Shown: positions 63,562 through 64,000 of the stretch, in pieces
Position numbering within the stretch: the first letter of the stretch is position 1
Layout of the letters: every line of letters starts with the position of its first letter
Assembly: GCA_036265815.1 (NCBI GenBank)
Contig: DATAOI010000037.1
Span: 1-64,000 of the forward strand
DNA: 64,000 nucleotides
Source: Gemmatimonadales bacterium
GTDB taxonomy: Bacteria > Gemmatimonadota > Gemmatimonadetes > Gemmatimonadales > GWC2-71-9
Reading direction: 5' to 3'
Translations under genes and position numbers: made by a program
The notes under the pieces: generated by a model
Databases searched by the model: none
Told to the model about the DNA's origin: nothing
Seen by the model: the letters and a program-made list of their open reading frames with translations, nothing else

Positions 63562-64000
63562 ATGCGGCGAGTTCGACTGGGGGCGGTGCCAGGTGAGGTG
63601 ATCGAGGCTGATGCAGAGCGATTTAAGTGGGCCGTGGATACCGTGATCCAGTACAGTGGGCTGCCGCTTTCCCGAGAGGTCGTCGCCCGGTACTGCCACT
63701 GGTTCATTGGGAGGGAGTTCGGGTGGGGGGAGACACACGGGGACGTTTGGTCCAAGGGCTACCGAACCGATTGGGTGGGCAGCCTGGCTGCGCACTTTGC
63801 CGGTGGCCGCGACGAGCGCCTGCGGCGGTTCAGCCTGCACATGCACTGCAAGGAGGGGAGGCTCCACGGGAGGCCCTTTTACTGGACCCGGTTCCTAGCG
63901 ATCGACATCGACCGCCGGCCAGGACAACCACCCGGCAGCCTCCGCGAACGCTACCAAGGCTGCAGGCGGGCTCTCGGCAGCGAGCCGGTTGTCGTCCGCT
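63562..64000 (+). CDS. Archaeo-eukaryotic primase (prim-pol)-like protein, 5' part
   Basis: ATG 63562 with GGAGG; open for 146 codons to the right edge. The pattern RFLAIDIDRR with D115-x-D117 and the following SLRERYQGCRRALGSEPVVV resembles the catalytic start of AEP/prim-pol domains of plasmids and conflict systems. The rest is outside. Divergent from the truncated NTPase, with 131 bp between. Confidence 0.55.
   Translation, partial: MRRVRLGAVPGEVIEADAERFKWAVDTVIQYSGLPLSREVVARYCHWFIGREFGWGETHGDVWSKGYRTDWVGSLAAHFAGGRDERLRRFSLHMHCKEGRLHGRPFYWTRFLAIDIDRRPGQPPGSLRERYQGCRRALGSEPVVVR

Overview
The window is GC-rich bacterial DNA. Several things point to Gemmatimonadota or a similar lineage: tandem serine/threonine kinases with a membrane segment and TolB-like plus TPR domains, a SARP regulator fused to a TolB-type propeller, many small exported proteins and lipoproteins, GTG starts and GTGA gene overlaps. 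The taxonomic call is an inference from gene style; there is no rRNA marker here.

Core-like chromosome, about 1-36960. Left to right: the 5' part of an undecaprenyl-phosphate sugar transferase; a receiver protein with a degenerate GGDEF domain; an NtrC-type regulator coupled to a soluble histidine kinase; a NYN/LOTUS protein coupled to an alkyladenine glycosylase; the threonine-to-glycine pair tdh-kbl; an RlmI-like methyltransferase with aroH, head-to-head with thiE; mltG-ruvX; rho; a 60-aa free-standing HisKA protein; a fused RDD-SpoIIM protein divergent from a membrane protein-DUF4129-DUF4350-MoxR-DUF58 operon; an HD-GYP response regulator; envelope proteins, a globin, a membrane-anchored SARP-propeller regulator facing a secreted-protein gene, a pilin-like protein, a DUF4382 lipoprotein, a PQQ-type sugar dehydrogenase and an F420/NADP-type reductase.

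Accessory region, about 37000-52030. Three 42-nt copies of the 3' half of tRNA-Arg(CCG), each next to a tRNA-type terminator hairpin, lie at 38559, 45231 and 51985. They delimit two head-to-tail elements of 6.67 and 6.75 kb and the remains of a third on the left. The right-hand element has an intact tyrosine recombinase; the other two copies keep only fragments of its 3' end. Cargo is mostly unrecognised small and membrane proteins, a cupredoxin-like lipoprotein, a pseudo-receiver, an iron-permease-like protein and phage terminase/tail fragments. Gene families in the elements are partly duplicated and decayed.

Right part, about 52030-64000. Three tandem, translationally coupled kinase genes on the minus strand, a coiled-coil membrane protein, a 42-nt tRNA-Met 3' half (a second integration-site signature), a NACHT-like NTPase lacking its P-loop part, and the start of a primase-polymerase-like gene running off the window.

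A family of small (80-91 aa) proteins with a shared W and a C-terminal H-(F/L)-(E/K)-F-R signature occurs four times (26004, 27565, 33280, 47572) and is the main unrecognised protein family here. No complete tRNA, rRNA or CRISPR array was seen.
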